Shown here: positions 49,864 to 59,738 of the stretch, in pieces
Position numbering within the stretch: position 1 is the first letter of the stretch
Layout of the letters: every line of letters begins with the position of its first letter
DNA from: Virgibacillus_O sediminis
GTDB lineage: Bacteria; Bacillota; Bacilli; Bacillales; Amphibacillaceae
Direction: 5' to 3'
Assembly (NCBI RefSeq): GCF_042643265.1
Contig: NZ_JBHRRZ010000009.1
Coordinates: 1-64,000, forward strand
Length of the DNA: 64,000 bases
Made by a program: the position numbers and the translations under genes
The notes under the pieces: generated by a model
Told to the model about the DNA's origin: nothing
Databases searched by the model: none
Seen by the model: only the letters and a program-made list of their open reading frames with translations

Positions 49864-50628
49864 TTGATAGATATACATTCACACATATTACCTGGTGTAG
49901 ATGATGGTGCAAAAACCGAAGAAGATTGCTTGGATATGGCTAGAGCTGCAGTAGCTCAAGGAGTAACAACTATTATTGCGACTCCTCATCATAAAAATGG
50001 CCAATATGAAAATGACAGACAATCGATTTTGAAACATGTTTCGATACTAAATGAAAAACTTAGAAAGGAAAATATTCCTTTGGATGTTCTGCCTGGCCAG
50101 GAAAGCCGTATCAATGGCGATATGCTTGAAGACATTGAACAGGAAAATCTTCTGCCCTTAAACAATTCCAAATATCTGTTTGTAGAATTTCCATCTGGAC
50201 AGGTTCCAAGATATTCCGCACAAATGCTGTTTGATATTCAGGTGGCAGGCTTCACACCTATTATCGTACACCCTGAAAGAAACCGAGAGCTGTTTGAGAA
50301 TCCCAGCAAGCTTTATGACTTTGTAAAAAAAGGCGCTTTGACCCAGATCACTGCCGCAAGTGTAATCGGAAATTTTGGCCAAAAAATTCAAAAATTCACC
50401 AATCAGTTAATCGAAGCAAATCTTACTCATTTTATTGCATCAGATGCACATAATACAACAACTCGAGGCTTCTGTATGGATGAAGCATTCCGGCATGTTG
50501 CAGACAAATATGGAAATGACTGTTATTATATGTTTACCGAAAATAGCCAGCTGCTGATTGATAATATGAATGTCAATCGATTAGAGCCTGTCGCAATCAA
50601 AAAGAAGAAGTTCCTTGGTCTGTTTTGA
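49864..50628 (+). CDS. PHP-type protein-tyrosine phosphatase (YwqE/CapC/Wzb-type)
   Basis: Metal-dependent phosphatase of the PHP family. It starts IDIHSHILPGVDDGAKTEED, and shows the metal motifs IIATPHH, VHPERNRE and FIASDAHN. It would remove phosphate from the kinase before it. The TTG at 49864 is preferred because the GAGAGGA (49846-49853) is ten bases away; a GTG at 49855 is too close. Length 254 residues, normal. Confidence 0.92.
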   Translation: MIDIHSHILPGVDDGAKTEEDCLDMARAAVAQGVTTIIATPHHKNGQYENDRQSILKHVSILNEKLRKENIPLDVLPGQESRINGDMLEDIEQENLLPLNNSKYLFVEFPSGQVPRYSAQMLFDIQVAGFTPIIVHPERNRELFENPSKLYDFVKKGALTQITAASVIGNFGQKIQKFTNQLIEANLTHFIASDAHNTTTRGFCMDEAFRHVADKYGNDCYYMFTENSQLLIDNMNVNRLEPVAIKKKKFLGLF

Positions 50629-50723
50629 GATAGGTCTATACGTTAATTATGTATAGTCCTTTTTCTATAAGTGAAATAAAGGCAACTTAGAATATATAAT
50701 TCATATGGAATAGGAGGTAGAGG

Positions 50724-52028
50724 ATGAAACGTCTTTGGGGCTTGCTTATTTTTATACTGGTTTTGGTTAGTTGTGTAAATGAAGAGCATAGCAGCGTCGA
50801 ACCAAAAAGTGGAAAACAAACCCAATTAAAGAGTAACCATGTCGATGTTTTATGGAATGCTACAGTGAAAGAGTATTTAAAGGACGATTTATGGCTGGAA
50901 AGGGATAGATATGATGCAGGGCATTATTTAATGGTCCCTTTGCATTTTGCATACCTGGAAGAGGATACAAAGTTAATTAAAGACTTTGAAAATCATTTTA
51001 CAGATTTTATAAATGATGGAATAGAGACACTCAATATAAAAGAGGATAGTAACCGATTATCAACTTTACAATATTATTATCTACTAAGCAGGTATATCGT
51101 TTTGGCTGAATCGAGCAATCATCAAGTGATCAATGAAGAGAATGTGGATTATCTGGCCAACTTCTTATTGTCGGAAATCAAACAGTTATGGGAAATACCT
51201 GCTTGGCAATGGGGAAGAAATCCTTTTCAGGGAGGAATGAAGGAGCGGCTGTTGTGGAAATTGGATAGAACTGATACCAACCCAAGTTATTACCGGGCTA
51301 TCATTGACGAAGAACTATATACCATGGCAATTGCAGCAGACTTACGTCAGTACTTTAACAACGAACCTGTTCTTGAAGAAATCTCCGAGTTAACATATAA
51401 GGTTTTTGAAAGGGAGAGTCGATTTGACCCTGAGGGAAGATGGCTGTTCCAGGTAGGTGTATGGACTGATCATCCGGACTATACTTACGCTGGTTACCTA
51501 GAAGAAGATCGTATTGGTAATAAAGAAAAAAAGGTAGAAGATATTGTTCAAGATTCATCCCACGCACATCGTTTCCCCCTATGGTTTAGGAGTTTTATTG
51601 ATTCATACCCAAGTCAATCAGAAGAGAAGTTATTTTTCGAAAAAGCATTAGCTGGGTTAGAAAAGCAATTATTTGATAATGTTCTGTTACCGCCAGAAAA
51701 AGAAAAACCTTATTATAGGCTTACAAACTATATGAACGGCCATAACGGAATGTTTCGCTGGAAATACGACACCGCCAGTGGTAGTGGCTATGGGCCTTTT
51801 GAATTAACAGGGACATTTACGATAGGATGGTGGACATTTCTAGGTTCTGATAGAATCAATAGCGTTTATGCCAATTTAGCAGAGCAGTTTCCCTTGTCTG
51901 AAGAGACTATAAATTTATATGTTGGTCCAAACACAACGAGAGAACGTAATCCATATGTCACTGATCCAGATTCCTATTATAATGGATTTAAAAAGTTATT
52001 ATCATTACTGGCTTCGAAAATTGAATAA
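50724..52028 (+). CDS. Lipoprotein of unknown function in the polysaccharide locus
   Basis: A 434-residue protein with a lipoprotein signal (RLWGLLIFILVLVSC, C17 as lipid site) after AGGAGG. The mature part is rich in Trp, Tyr and acidic residues and appears all-helical, with repeated aromatic patches (EIPAWQWGRNPFQGGMKERL, NGMFRWKYDTASGSGYGPFE, IGWWTFLG). Such composition is common in alpha/alpha-barrel glycoside hydrolases and polysaccharide lyases, but I see no certain active site and do not recognise a family. By position it may trim or bind the polymer at the outer membrane face. Confidence 0.75.
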   Translation: MKRLWGLLIFILVLVSCVNEEHSSVEPKSGKQTQLKSNHVDVLWNATVKEYLKDDLWLERDRYDAGHYLMVPLHFAYLEEDTKLIKDFENHFTDFINDGIETLNIKEDSNRLSTLQYYYLLSRYIVLAESSNHQVINEENVDYLANFLLSEIKQLWEIPAWQWGRNPFQGGMKERLLWKLDRTDTNPSYYRAIIDEELYTMAIAADLRQYFNNEPVLEEISELTYKVFERESRFDPEGRWLFQVGVWTDHPDYTYAGYLEEDRIGNKEKKVEDIVQDSSHAHRFPLWFRSFIDSYPSQSEEKLFFEKALAGLEKQLFDNVLLPPEKEKPYYRLTNYMNGHNGMFRWKYDTASGSGYGPFELTGTFTIGWWTFLGSDRINSVYANLAEQFPLSEETINLYVGPNTTRERNPYVTDPDSYYNGFKKLLSLLASKIE

Positions 52029-52034
52029 ACCTAT

Positions 52035-52080
52035 AAAAAGACTTTGAATCACTCGCTGTGGAGATTCAAAGTCTTTTTCT
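52035..52080 (+). terminator. Intrinsic terminator after the lipoprotein gene
   Basis: AAAAAGACTTTGAATC (52035-52050) and GATTCAAAGTCTTTTT (52063-52078) form a perfect 16-bp stem. Confidence 0.93.
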
Positions 52081-52161
52081 GTAACCAGAACAAAATTAGA
52101 ATTGGGAAAATCATTCTAAACAAATTTCCCCAGGAATCTTCAAGGATAGATTAGGAAGAAG

Positions 52162-52206
52162 ACTATAAAGGTTCATTGCCAATCGTGGAATCTTTATAGT
52201 TTTTTT
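52162..52206 (+). terminator. Second terminator, possible attenuator
   Basis: ACTATAAAGGTTC (52162-52174) and GAATCTTTATAGT (52188-52200) pair with one mismatch, followed by six T. No gene lies between this and the terminator at 52035, so it either backs that one up or ends a short leader RNA. Confidence 0.82.
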
Positions 52207-52820
52207 GCTAGAAAAGGCACCGAATATCATCAACATGTTCCTCAAATTGAAAAGAGTTTTATACTGTTTTTACCCTTCCGAATGGCCAACCTACACTATT
52301 ACGTTTGTTAAAACTCCATTAAGGTCGTAAAAAAATGCGATTAATTTTACCTAGAAACTGTAACATTTTGTGTTATTTCTTAATCCTATTTGGCTAGTAA
52401 CAATCTAAATGCCTAAAGATCATTGAATTTAAACTTTCATAAATTGGTGAATCAATAGTAATTAGGTCTTAGTCCTGGAATCTACCATATAACCCAAGAA
52501 TAATGCCGATTTATGGCGGTTAATGTAATGATTCTAATTATTAAGTAGATTTTTGTAGAACTAGGCACTTAGTAGTGCGAATAAAAAAACTGAATACATT
52601 GGCCTGTATATTACATTGACTAAAAAGGATATATTTCCCATTTTATTGAAAAAAGGTTAAAGGACGACAAATATGTTTGTATACTTGGTTTTGCAACAGA
52701 GCATGTAACAACTAAATAGTTGAATAAAAAAGAATTTAGGTTGGGGGGAGGTAAAAGAATAAGTTTAATCATCTGGATCACACAACCCGAGTGGATTTTA
52801 CAATCAATGAATCTAAGTCG
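52207..52820. other. Long leader region before the main polysaccharide genes
   Basis: No gene is seen. GCACT/AGTGC near 52572 gives a small hairpin. In B. subtilis the eps operon has an antitermination RNA (EAR, epsC RNA) at the same place, before epsC. I cannot recognise that RNA by eye here, but the location and the two terminators upstream make the region worth testing. A TTGACT occurs at about 52616 without a clear -10 box. Confidence 0.35.
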
Positions 52821-52835
52821 AAAGGAGTTCATTAA

Positions 52836-54662
52836 TTGGCCTACCGAAAAAGACTGACATCATTAGTCTTACTCGACTCATTAATCGTCAGTACGGCAAT
52901 ATTTATTGCATCATGGATTGTCTACCCCTACATGGATGTATTACATTGGGATGCCCTGATCATTAGCTCAATAGCCCTTTTGATCTTCCACCAACTATTT
53001 GCGTTTAAGTACAAGCTCTACCATAAAGTTTGGGCGTATGCAAGCGTAGGGGAATTGGTGGCAATTGTAAATGCTGTAACATTTTCCATAGTATCAGCCG
53101 GGATTGTCCAATTCCTTATCAATGATTTCATACTTTATACTAGGGCCCTTTTCGTAACATGGCTTTTACATATTATTTTAATCGGTGGTTCCCGCTTTAT
53201 TTGGAGAGTGTACAGGGACCGATACATAAAAAACACAACAAATCAAAAGCGAACCCTGATTGTTGGAGCTGGATCTGCCGGAGCCATGATTGCACGTCAA
53301 TTAATCAATGAATGCAACCGTGCGGAATTAAATCCTGTTGCCTTTGTGGATGACGATGCCGCAAAACAGAAAATGCAACTATACAACCTGCCTGTAGCAG
53401 GAGCAGTCAAAGACATTCCAAGAGTGGTTCAGCTGTTGAATATTGAGCATATCGTCATTGCGATTCCTTCTCTTGGTAATGGAGAGCTGCATAACATTAT
53501 CGTGACCTGTAACAAAACAAATGCAAAAGTCCAAATGATACCGAAAATAGAGGATCTGATGACCGGTAAATTATCTGTCAGTCATCTTAAAAATGTAGAG
53601 GTGGAGGATCTGCTCGGACGTGAACCTGTCAAACTCGATATTAATAAGATATCGGAATATGTTACTGGCAAAACGGTAATGGTGACTGGTGCTGGAGGAT
53701 CAATTGGTTCCGAAATCTGCCGTCAGATTATGTCATTTACACCGGGCAAAATCATCTTAGTGGGACATGGTGAGTTCAGTATTTATACAATCGATATCGA
53801 ACTCAGACAAAAATTCGGTAACAGGGATATTGAAATAGTTCCAATCATTGCAGATGTGCAGGATCGTGGAAGAATATTTGACATAGTGGAAAAGCATCAA
53901 CCGGAAATTATCTACCATGCAGCAGCACACAAGCATGTACCATTAATGGAAGATAACCCGCATGAAGCAGTGAAGAACAATATCATCGGTACGAAAAATG
54001 TCGCTGAAGCAGCAGATGCATACAGAGTTAATAAATTTGTCATGGTATCAACTGATAAGGCGGTAAACCCAACGAATGTAATGGGGGCAACAAAACGTGT
54101 TGCCGAAATGGTTGTTCAGGAACTAGCACAGCGAAGCAGAACTACAGACTTTGTTGCCGTACGATTTGGAAATGTACTTGGAAGCCGTGGCAGTGTTATT
54201 CCATTGTTCAAAAAGCAGATTGAACAGGGAGGCCCGGTTACAGTAACACATCCGGATATGACGCGTTATTTTATGACCATTCCCGAAGCATCCCGGCTTG
54301 TTATTCAGGCTGGTACCTTGGCTAGGGGTGGAGAGATATTTGTTCTCGATATGGGAGAACCGGTTAAAATTGTCAATCTGGCCCGTAATCTTATTAAGCT
54401 ATCAGGCTATACAGAAGACGAAATCCCAATTGAGTTCTCGGGTATTAGACCTGGCGAGAAGATGTATGAGGAACTTCTTGGTGAAGATGAAGTTTACCCC
54501 GATCAGGTTTATGAAAAGATTTATGTAGGAAAGAAAATTGAAGTTGAAGCGGGATTGATTCTTAATTTAATTGATCAATTTGAAGGGTACAGTCCCGAGT
54601 GTTTGAAAGAAGAGCTGATGAAAATTGTTTATAAGGAAAAAACCTTATTGGCTGCGAAATAA
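52836..54662 (+). CDS. Membrane nucleotide-sugar 4,6-dehydratase/epimerase, EpsC/CapD type
   Basis: A 608-residue protein with four N-terminal membrane segments (about 8-115), a CoA/NAD-binding-like domain (VGAGSAGAMIARQL) and a C-terminal SDR domain (VTGAGGSIGSEICRQI; MVSTDKAVNPTNVMGATKR). The MxxxK in VMGATK replaces the usual YxxxK, as in PglF/CapD-type UDP-GlcNAc 4,6-dehydratases. The likely product is a 4-keto-6-deoxy sugar for the repeat unit or for its initiation. TTG start with AAAGGAG eight bases upstream. Confidence 0.92.
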   Translation: MAYRKRLTSLVLLDSLIVSTAIFIASWIVYPYMDVLHWDALIISSIALLIFHQLFAFKYKLYHKVWAYASVGELVAIVNAVTFSIVSAGIVQFLINDFILYTRALFVTWLLHIILIGGSRFIWRVYRDRYIKNTTNQKRTLIVGAGSAGAMIARQLINECNRAELNPVAFVDDDAAKQKMQLYNLPVAGAVKDIPRVVQLLNIEHIVIAIPSLGNGELHNIIVTCNKTNAKVQMIPKIEDLMTGKLSVSHLKNVEVEDLLGREPVKLDINKISEYVTGKTVMVTGAGGSIGSEICRQIMSFTPGKIILVGHGEFSIYTIDIELRQKFGNRDIEIVPIIADVQDRGRIFDIVEKHQPEIIYHAAAHKHVPLMEDNPHEAVKNNIIGTKNVAEAADAYRVNKFVMVSTDKAVNPTNVMGATKRVAEMVVQELAQRSRTTDFVAVRFGNVLGSRGSVIPLFKKQIEQGGPVTVTHPDMTRYFMTIPEASRLVIQAGTLARGGEIFVLDMGEPVKIVNLARNLIKLSGYTEDEIPIEFSGIRPGEKMYEELLGEDEVYPDQVYEKIYVGKKIEVEAGLILNLIDQFEGYSPECLKEELMKIVYKEKTLLAAK

Positions 54663-54718
54663 CCGTCGAGTTTTAACAATTATACAAATAAATCTATAAA
54701 AAAGGAAGATGTTGAGAA

Positions 54719-55756
54719 GTGAACTTTGCGATAGTAGGTTGTGGCTTTATAGCCAAAAAACATGCAAAAGCAATTAAAGAAGCTGAAGGAGCTCAATTAG
54801 TAGCTGTCTGCGACAAATTTCCCGATGCTATGAAACTTTATGTAGAAGAATATGGAGCGACTCCTTATCGGGAACTTACTGAAATGCTGGAGGGAGAAAA
54901 TGTTGATGTGGTATGTATTTGCACACCAAGTGGACTCCATGCACCTATTGCAGTTCAGGTAGCTGAAGCAAAGAAACATATTGTGTTGGAAAAACCAATT
55001 GCGATGACCTTGGAGGAAACTGATCGCATTATTGAAGCCTGTGAAAAAAATAATGTTAAATTAACCGTCGTCCATCCGAACCGTTTTCGGCCTGTTGTTA
55101 AGGAGCTTCGTAAAATCATGGACCAGAACTTACTGGGGAAAATTAGCCACGCAAATGCGACGGTGAACTGGAATCGTAATCAGGAATACTATGATCAGTC
55201 ACCCTGGCGTGGGACGAAGGAACATGATGGTGGGGTGTTGATGAATCAGGCGATACATAACCTTGATTTATTATTGTGGTTTATGGGCAAGCCAGAGGAA
55301 GTATTTAGTATGGAGGCTACACGGCTTCGGCAAATAGAAGCAGAAGATGTTTCTACAGGAATTATCAGGTTTGAGTCGGGAGCCCTTGGAACCGTCGAAG
55401 CTTCTACAACTGTTTACCCGGAAAACTATGAAGAATCAATTACCATTTTTGGAGAACATGGAACCGTAAAAATTAGTGGCAAGAATGCTCTGTTTTTCGA
55501 GCATCTTGTTATAGAAGGTAAATCGGATACAGAATTGGAGGAACTGAAGAAGAAGGTTAAGAACGACCCATGGGGAACACCTGGACACCAGTGGATTATT
55601 GAAGACATGGCAGAGGCAATTGAGGAAAACCGAACACCTTCCATAACCGGCGAAGACGGAAGAAGGGCCCTGGAACTTGTATTGACTTTCTATGAGTCTG
55701 CGAGACAAAATCAACCAATCCAATTAGTAAAGGAGAAAGCATATGTTAACAGTTAA
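54719..55756 (+). CDS. UDP-sugar 3-oxidase, WbpB/WlbA type (Gfo/Idh/MocA family)
   Basis: NAD-dependent oxidoreductase of 345 residues: Rossmann motif at the start (FAIVGCGFIAKKHAKAI), the family's EKPIAMTLEE and a GGVLMNQAIHNLDLLLW motif, which carries the catalytic His and Asp. In the Wbp/Wlb pathway this enzyme oxidises C3 of UDP-GlcNAcA, then the PLP aminotransferase acts. GTG start after AAAGGAAG. Its last 14 bases overlap the next gene, the C6 dehydrogenase that works before it. Confidence 0.88.
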   Translation: MNFAIVGCGFIAKKHAKAIKEAEGAQLVAVCDKFPDAMKLYVEEYGATPYRELTEMLEGENVDVVCICTPSGLHAPIAVQVAEAKKHIVLEKPIAMTLEETDRIIEACEKNNVKLTVVHPNRFRPVVKELRKIMDQNLLGKISHANATVNWNRNQEYYDQSPWRGTKEHDGGVLMNQAIHNLDLLLWFMGKPEEVFSMEATRLRQIEAEDVSTGIIRFESGALGTVEASTTVYPENYEESITIFGEHGTVKISGKNALFFEHLVIEGKSDTELEELKKKVKNDPWGTPGHQWIIEDMAEAIEENRTPSITGEDGRRALELVLTFYESARQNQPIQLVKEKAYVNS

Positions 55757-57083
55757 AGAAACTAGCAGTGCACTTTCTGAAGAATTGATTGAAAAGCTGA
55801 ACACCAAAACAGCGGTGATTGGGGTGGTAGGTTTGGGTTATGTTGGACTACCACTTGCAGTCGAAAAAGCGAAAGCTGGATACAATGTAATCGGGTTTGA
55901 TGTCCAGCAGAGTAAAGTTGAGGAAGTAAACCAGGGTATTAACTATATTGGTGACATAGTAGATGAGGAATTAAAGGGTATTGTAGAAAATAATAAATTA
56001 AAGGCAACGACTGATTATTCATTTATCAAAGATGTGGATGCAGTAGCCATTTGTGTACCGACACCGCTTGACATTTATAAACAGCCAAATACCAAATATG
56101 TGGAAAGCTCTGCAGCTGATATTTCCACCTATTTGCATGAAGGAATGCTTATTGTTCTAGAAAGTACAACCTATCCAGGCACTACAGAGGAATTACTGAA
56201 GCCTATACTGGAGAAAAGCGGACTGACCTGCGGCGAGGAATTTTTCCTAGCCTATTCACCGGAACGTGTTGATCCGGGAAACAAGCAATTTAAAACGAAA
56301 AATACGCCAAAGGTAGTCGGAGGAGTGACTGAAAACTGTACGAAAGTCGCGGCAACCATGTATAGAAATGTACTGGAAGGCGACATCCACGAAGTCTCCA
56401 GTCCTTCTGTAGCAGAAATGGAAAAAATTCTAGAAAATACATTCCGAAATATCAATATTGGTTTGGCAAATGAAATGGCTGTTTTATGCAACAAAATGGG
56501 CATAGATGTATGGGAAGTAATTGATGCAGCTGCAACGAAGCCATATGGGTTCATGCCATTTTATCCCGGACCTGGACTGGGTGGACACTGTATCCCAATC
56601 GATCCATGGTATTTGACCTGGAAAGCACGTGAATATAATTACCATACAAAATTGATTGAAACTGCCGGCGAAATCAATAATGAAATGCCTGATTATGTAG
56701 TCTCGCGGATTACGGAAATTTTAAACAAAGACGGGAAGTCACTGAGGAATTCGCACGTTCTAGTACTAGGAGTTGCTTATAAAAAGGATATCGATGATTA
56801 CAGAGAGTCTCCTGTGCTCCCAATATTGGAAAAAATGGAGGAAAAGGGTGCCATTTGTACGGTCGTTGATCCATATGTGAGGGAATTTAAATATAAAAAT
56901 GGGGTAGACAAGCCTATAAAACATGCATCCGCCGAAATGCTCGAGGATGCAGATTTGGTACTGCTCGCCACAAACCATAGTGACTTTGATTATGAGGAAA
57001 TACTCGAAAAGTCAAAAATGGTATTTGACACAAGGAACTCTTATGTAAACAAAGTAACTAACAGTAATTATCGCAAACTTTAA
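55743..57083 (+). CDS. UDP-N-acetylglucosamine 6-dehydrogenase, WbpA/WlbO type
   Basis: UDP-sugar dehydrogenase of 446 residues. NAD site GVVGLGYVGLPLAVEKAKAG, the central EKILENTFRNINIGLANEMA and the catalytic cysteine in GPGLGGHCIPIDPWYL. It oxidises C6 of UDP-GlcNAc to the uronic acid; subgroup features (FLAYSPERVDPGNKQF) fit WbpA rather than UDP-glucose dehydrogenase. Such enzymes are typical targets of BY-kinases like the one upstream. Start at ATG with AAAGGAG inside the previous gene. Confidence 0.9.
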   Translation: MLTVKETSSALSEELIEKLNTKTAVIGVVGLGYVGLPLAVEKAKAGYNVIGFDVQQSKVEEVNQGINYIGDIVDEELKGIVENNKLKATTDYSFIKDVDAVAICVPTPLDIYKQPNTKYVESSAADISTYLHEGMLIVLESTTYPGTTEELLKPILEKSGLTCGEEFFLAYSPERVDPGNKQFKTKNTPKVVGGVTENCTKVAATMYRNVLEGDIHEVSSPSVAEMEKILENTFRNINIGLANEMAVLCNKMGIDVWEVIDAAATKPYGFMPFYPGPGLGGHCIPIDPWYLTWKAREYNYHTKLIETAGEINNEMPDYVVSRITEILNKDGKSLRNSHVLVLGVAYKKDIDDYRESPVLPILEKMEEKGAICTVVDPYVREFKYKNGVDKPIKHASAEMLEDADLVLLATNHSDFDYEEILEKSKMVFDTRNSYVNKVTNSNYRKL

Positions 57084-57114
57084 TTAGACTTTTGATTAAT
57101 GGTGGAGATGGAAT

Positions 57115-58446
57115 TTGGAGATTATAAAAAGATATAAAAATAAGCTTCAGCAAAACAGATTTATTAAAAACGTTCTAATCCTGGTCGGAGGGACTGTATT
57201 TGCTCAAGGTTTGGTTGTTCTGTCTTCACCGATTCTGACGAGATTATATACTCCCGAGGCATTTGGAATACTGGCAACATTTATTTCCATAGTTTCCATC
57301 CTGAATTCAGTAGTTTCATTGAAATATGAACTGGCGCTTCCATTGACCCGTACTCATAAAGAAACAATGAATCTTTTTAGTTTTAATGTGATGCTTCTGA
57401 CCCTGATCTCATTGGGCTATTTACTGATATTTTTAACCTTTGGAGATTATATTTTTTCAAAATTAGGCTTGGACAGTTATCTGAATCTACTTATATGGTT
57501 AATTCCATTAACTGTATTGTTCCTTGGTTTTACAACTAATATCACGCATTTATTTATAAAAATCGACCGATTCAAGTCGATCACAGCGGTAAATGTTAAC
57601 AGTATAGTTGCAAAAGTGATTCTGCAATTAGGGTTTGGTGTCCTAATCCCTTATAACTTTGGGCTGATTATTGGGGATAGTTTAGGGAGATTTATTGGGA
57701 ACCTTCTGGGATTTTATTTAATGATAAAAAGCAATCTGCTTCGAAGCTATCAAGAAGCGAAGTCACTTTTATCGGTGGAGACCATGAAACGGACAGCTGT
57801 TTATTTTAAAAAGTTCCCGTTATATTCCATGCCGGCTGGACTAATAAATAGCTTGTCTTCCCATTTGACACCCATTGTTTTAACTTTTGCTTATGATCCA
57901 GTAGTTGCAGGTTTTTACTCATTGACTCAACGGGTTCTGGGCATGCCCAGTTCCTTAGTGAGTCAATCCATTTCGCAGGTTTATTTAAATGAAGCGCCCA
58001 AGCTCTTAGAAAAAGATATATCACTGGTGAAGAAGTTATATTTGAAAGTCACTAAAAATTTATTGCTTTTTGGTGGTATACCGATTGTATTGCTGGCGGT
58101 ATTCGGCGAGGGCCTTTTCTCTATGGTATTTGGTGAGAAATGGTCTGACTCCGGTATTTATCTACAGGCATTGGCATTAATGTTTATCGGGCAGTTTACG
58201 GTGGTGCCCTTATCACAGACACTGAATATATTGAACAGGCAAAATATTCAATTGCTGTGGGATATCGGAAGGGTGGTTCTATCCATAATCACCATTATTG
58301 TTTCGGCTAAATTTTTGCATTTAGGTCCGGCATTAACGTTATTTATTTACTCTGTAAGTATGTTTTTGCTATATGTCGTTCTATATTTTATCTCTCTCTA
58401 TTTTTTAAATAACAACCAAGTGGCTAGTAAAGAGGAAATAAGATGA
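57115..58446 (+). CDS. wzx: Wzx-type polysaccharide flippase
   Basis: Membrane protein of 443 residues with about 12 hydrophobic segments, starting FIKNVLILVGGTVFAQGLVV LSSPILTRLYTPEAFG, the hallmark of the polysaccharide biosynthesis/MATE-like flippases. It would move lipid-linked repeat units to the outer face of the membrane. TTG start with GGTGGAGATGG upstream. Its stop overlaps the start of the polymerase gene (ATGA). Confidence 0.92.
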   Translation: MEIIKRYKNKLQQNRFIKNVLILVGGTVFAQGLVVLSSPILTRLYTPEAFGILATFISIVSILNSVVSLKYELALPLTRTHKETMNLFSFNVMLLTLISLGYLLIFLTFGDYIFSKLGLDSYLNLLIWLIPLTVLFLGFTTNITHLFIKIDRFKSITAVNVNSIVAKVILQLGFGVLIPYNFGLIIGDSLGRFIGNLLGFYLMIKSNLLRSYQEAKSLLSVETMKRTAVYFKKFPLYSMPAGLINSLSSHLTPIVLTFAYDPVVAGFYSLTQRVLGMPSSLVSQSISQVYLNEAPKLLEKDISLVKKLYLKVTKNLLLFGGIPIVLLAVFGEGLFSMVFGEKWSDSGIYLQALALMFIGQFTVVPLSQTLNILNRQNIQLLWDIGRVVLSIITIIVSAKFLHLGPALTLFIYSVSMFLLYVVLYFISLYFLNNNQVASKEEIR

Positions 58447-59738
58447 TTAGTATCTTTGAAATGAAAAAAAAGTATATATTTACCATTATTTTCACAATGG
58501 TGTTTAAGGGATTATTGGAGTATGGATACTTTGTGTTTGTACACCCGCTATTTGAATACTCGGGGTTTACGCTGGATGTTTCGGTAGCCAAAATGATTGA
58601 ATCCTATGTGATTGTACTCATTGTATCGTACCTTTTAGCGATATTGGATGACTATGATAAACCAAGTAAAATCGTCGTTTACATATTATTCTTAAATTTA
58701 TATTTGCCTATATCTTCACTGTATTGGCTGCAGAATAATTCCCGTGAGTATTACTTGGTAATTTCACTCGCATTTTTACTTATGTATTTCATTATAAGTA
58801 AGTCCAAACCGATTGCAATTTTTCGTCTTAAAGAGGGTAGTAACCTTGCACTTATTATTCTTGCAGCCATTACTGTTGTGGTGTATGGCTATTTAATTGC
58901 TACCGGCGGTCTACAGAGAATGAATCTAAACCTGTTGAATGTTTACAGCACAAGGGAAGGCTACGCTGAAAGCAGCAACACACTTATCGCTTATTTACTG
59001 CCATGGCAGGCACATGTGGTAAATTTATCTCTATTAACATTTGGGTTAATAAAAAATAATAAATACATTGTCTTCGCTATGCTATTTCTACAGGTGTTTA
59101 TGTTCTCCATGACAAATTTCAAAAGTTTTCTCTTCGCACCGGTAGTCGTAGTTGGATTATTTTTTATAATCAAACAAGGCTATAAGAACTGTTTACTGTT
59201 CCTGATGTCGTTTTTGTTATCGTTCTTAATGGTTGTGATGCTTATTCTTTACAAAATAAATGGCGGCATCGTGCTGTTATCCATTTTTTTGAGGAGATTA
59301 TTCTTTGCACCTGCTGATCTTCATTTTATATTTTATGAGTATTTTGCTCAAATTGATAAATATAAATTGTCTCACTCCATACTATCTTCTGTATTTAATA
59401 ATCCGTATGGAGTCAGCCCAGTAGTATTAGTAGCAAAAAATGTTTACGAAACTGACTTCAGTCCAAATGTTGGAATCTTCGGAGATGCTTTTTTGAATTT
59501 TGGATTAATAGGTATTCTTATCTTTTCAGCTATTCTAGGTCTTGTACTTGTATTCTTTGACAGTGTAGCAAAGCTTGCTCCATTTATTCTTCCAATTTCA
59601 ATTATCGCAATTCCGTCCATGTCTTTAGTAAATTCTGCAATGTTTACTAGTTTTGCAACACACGGGATATTATTCGCCATATTTGTTACATGGCTTACGA
59701 GCTCACTATTTAAGGAACGAGAAAGGAATATAAACTGA
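58443..59738 (+). CDS. wzy: Wzy-type polysaccharide polymerase
   Basis: Membrane protein of 431 residues with 10-12 hydrophobic segments and a variable outside loop, lying between flippase and glycosyltransferase genes. This is the usual place and shape of Wzy, which joins repeat units; sequence conservation in this family is low. Features such as SNTLIAYLLPWQAHVVNLSL and NVGIFGDAFLNFGLIGILIF are typical. It overlaps both neighbours by a few bases. Confidence 0.8.
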   Translation: MISIFEMKKKYIFTIIFTMVFKGLLEYGYFVFVHPLFEYSGFTLDVSVAKMIESYVIVLIVSYLLAILDDYDKPSKIVVYILFLNLYLPISSLYWLQNNSREYYLVISLAFLLMYFIISKSKPIAIFRLKEGSNLALIILAAITVVVYGYLIATGGLQRMNLNLLNVYSTREGYAESSNTLIAYLLPWQAHVVNLSLLTFGLIKNNKYIVFAMLFLQVFMFSMTNFKSFLFAPVVVVGLFFIIKQGYKNCLLFLMSFLLSFLMVVMLILYKINGGIVLLSIFLRRLFFAPADLHFIFYEYFAQIDKYKLSHSILSSVFNNPYGVSPVVLVAKNVYETDFSPNVGIFGDAFLNFGLIGILIFSAILGLVLVFFDSVAKLAPFILPISIIAIPSMSLVNSAMFTSFATHGILFAIFVTWLTSSLFKERERNIN

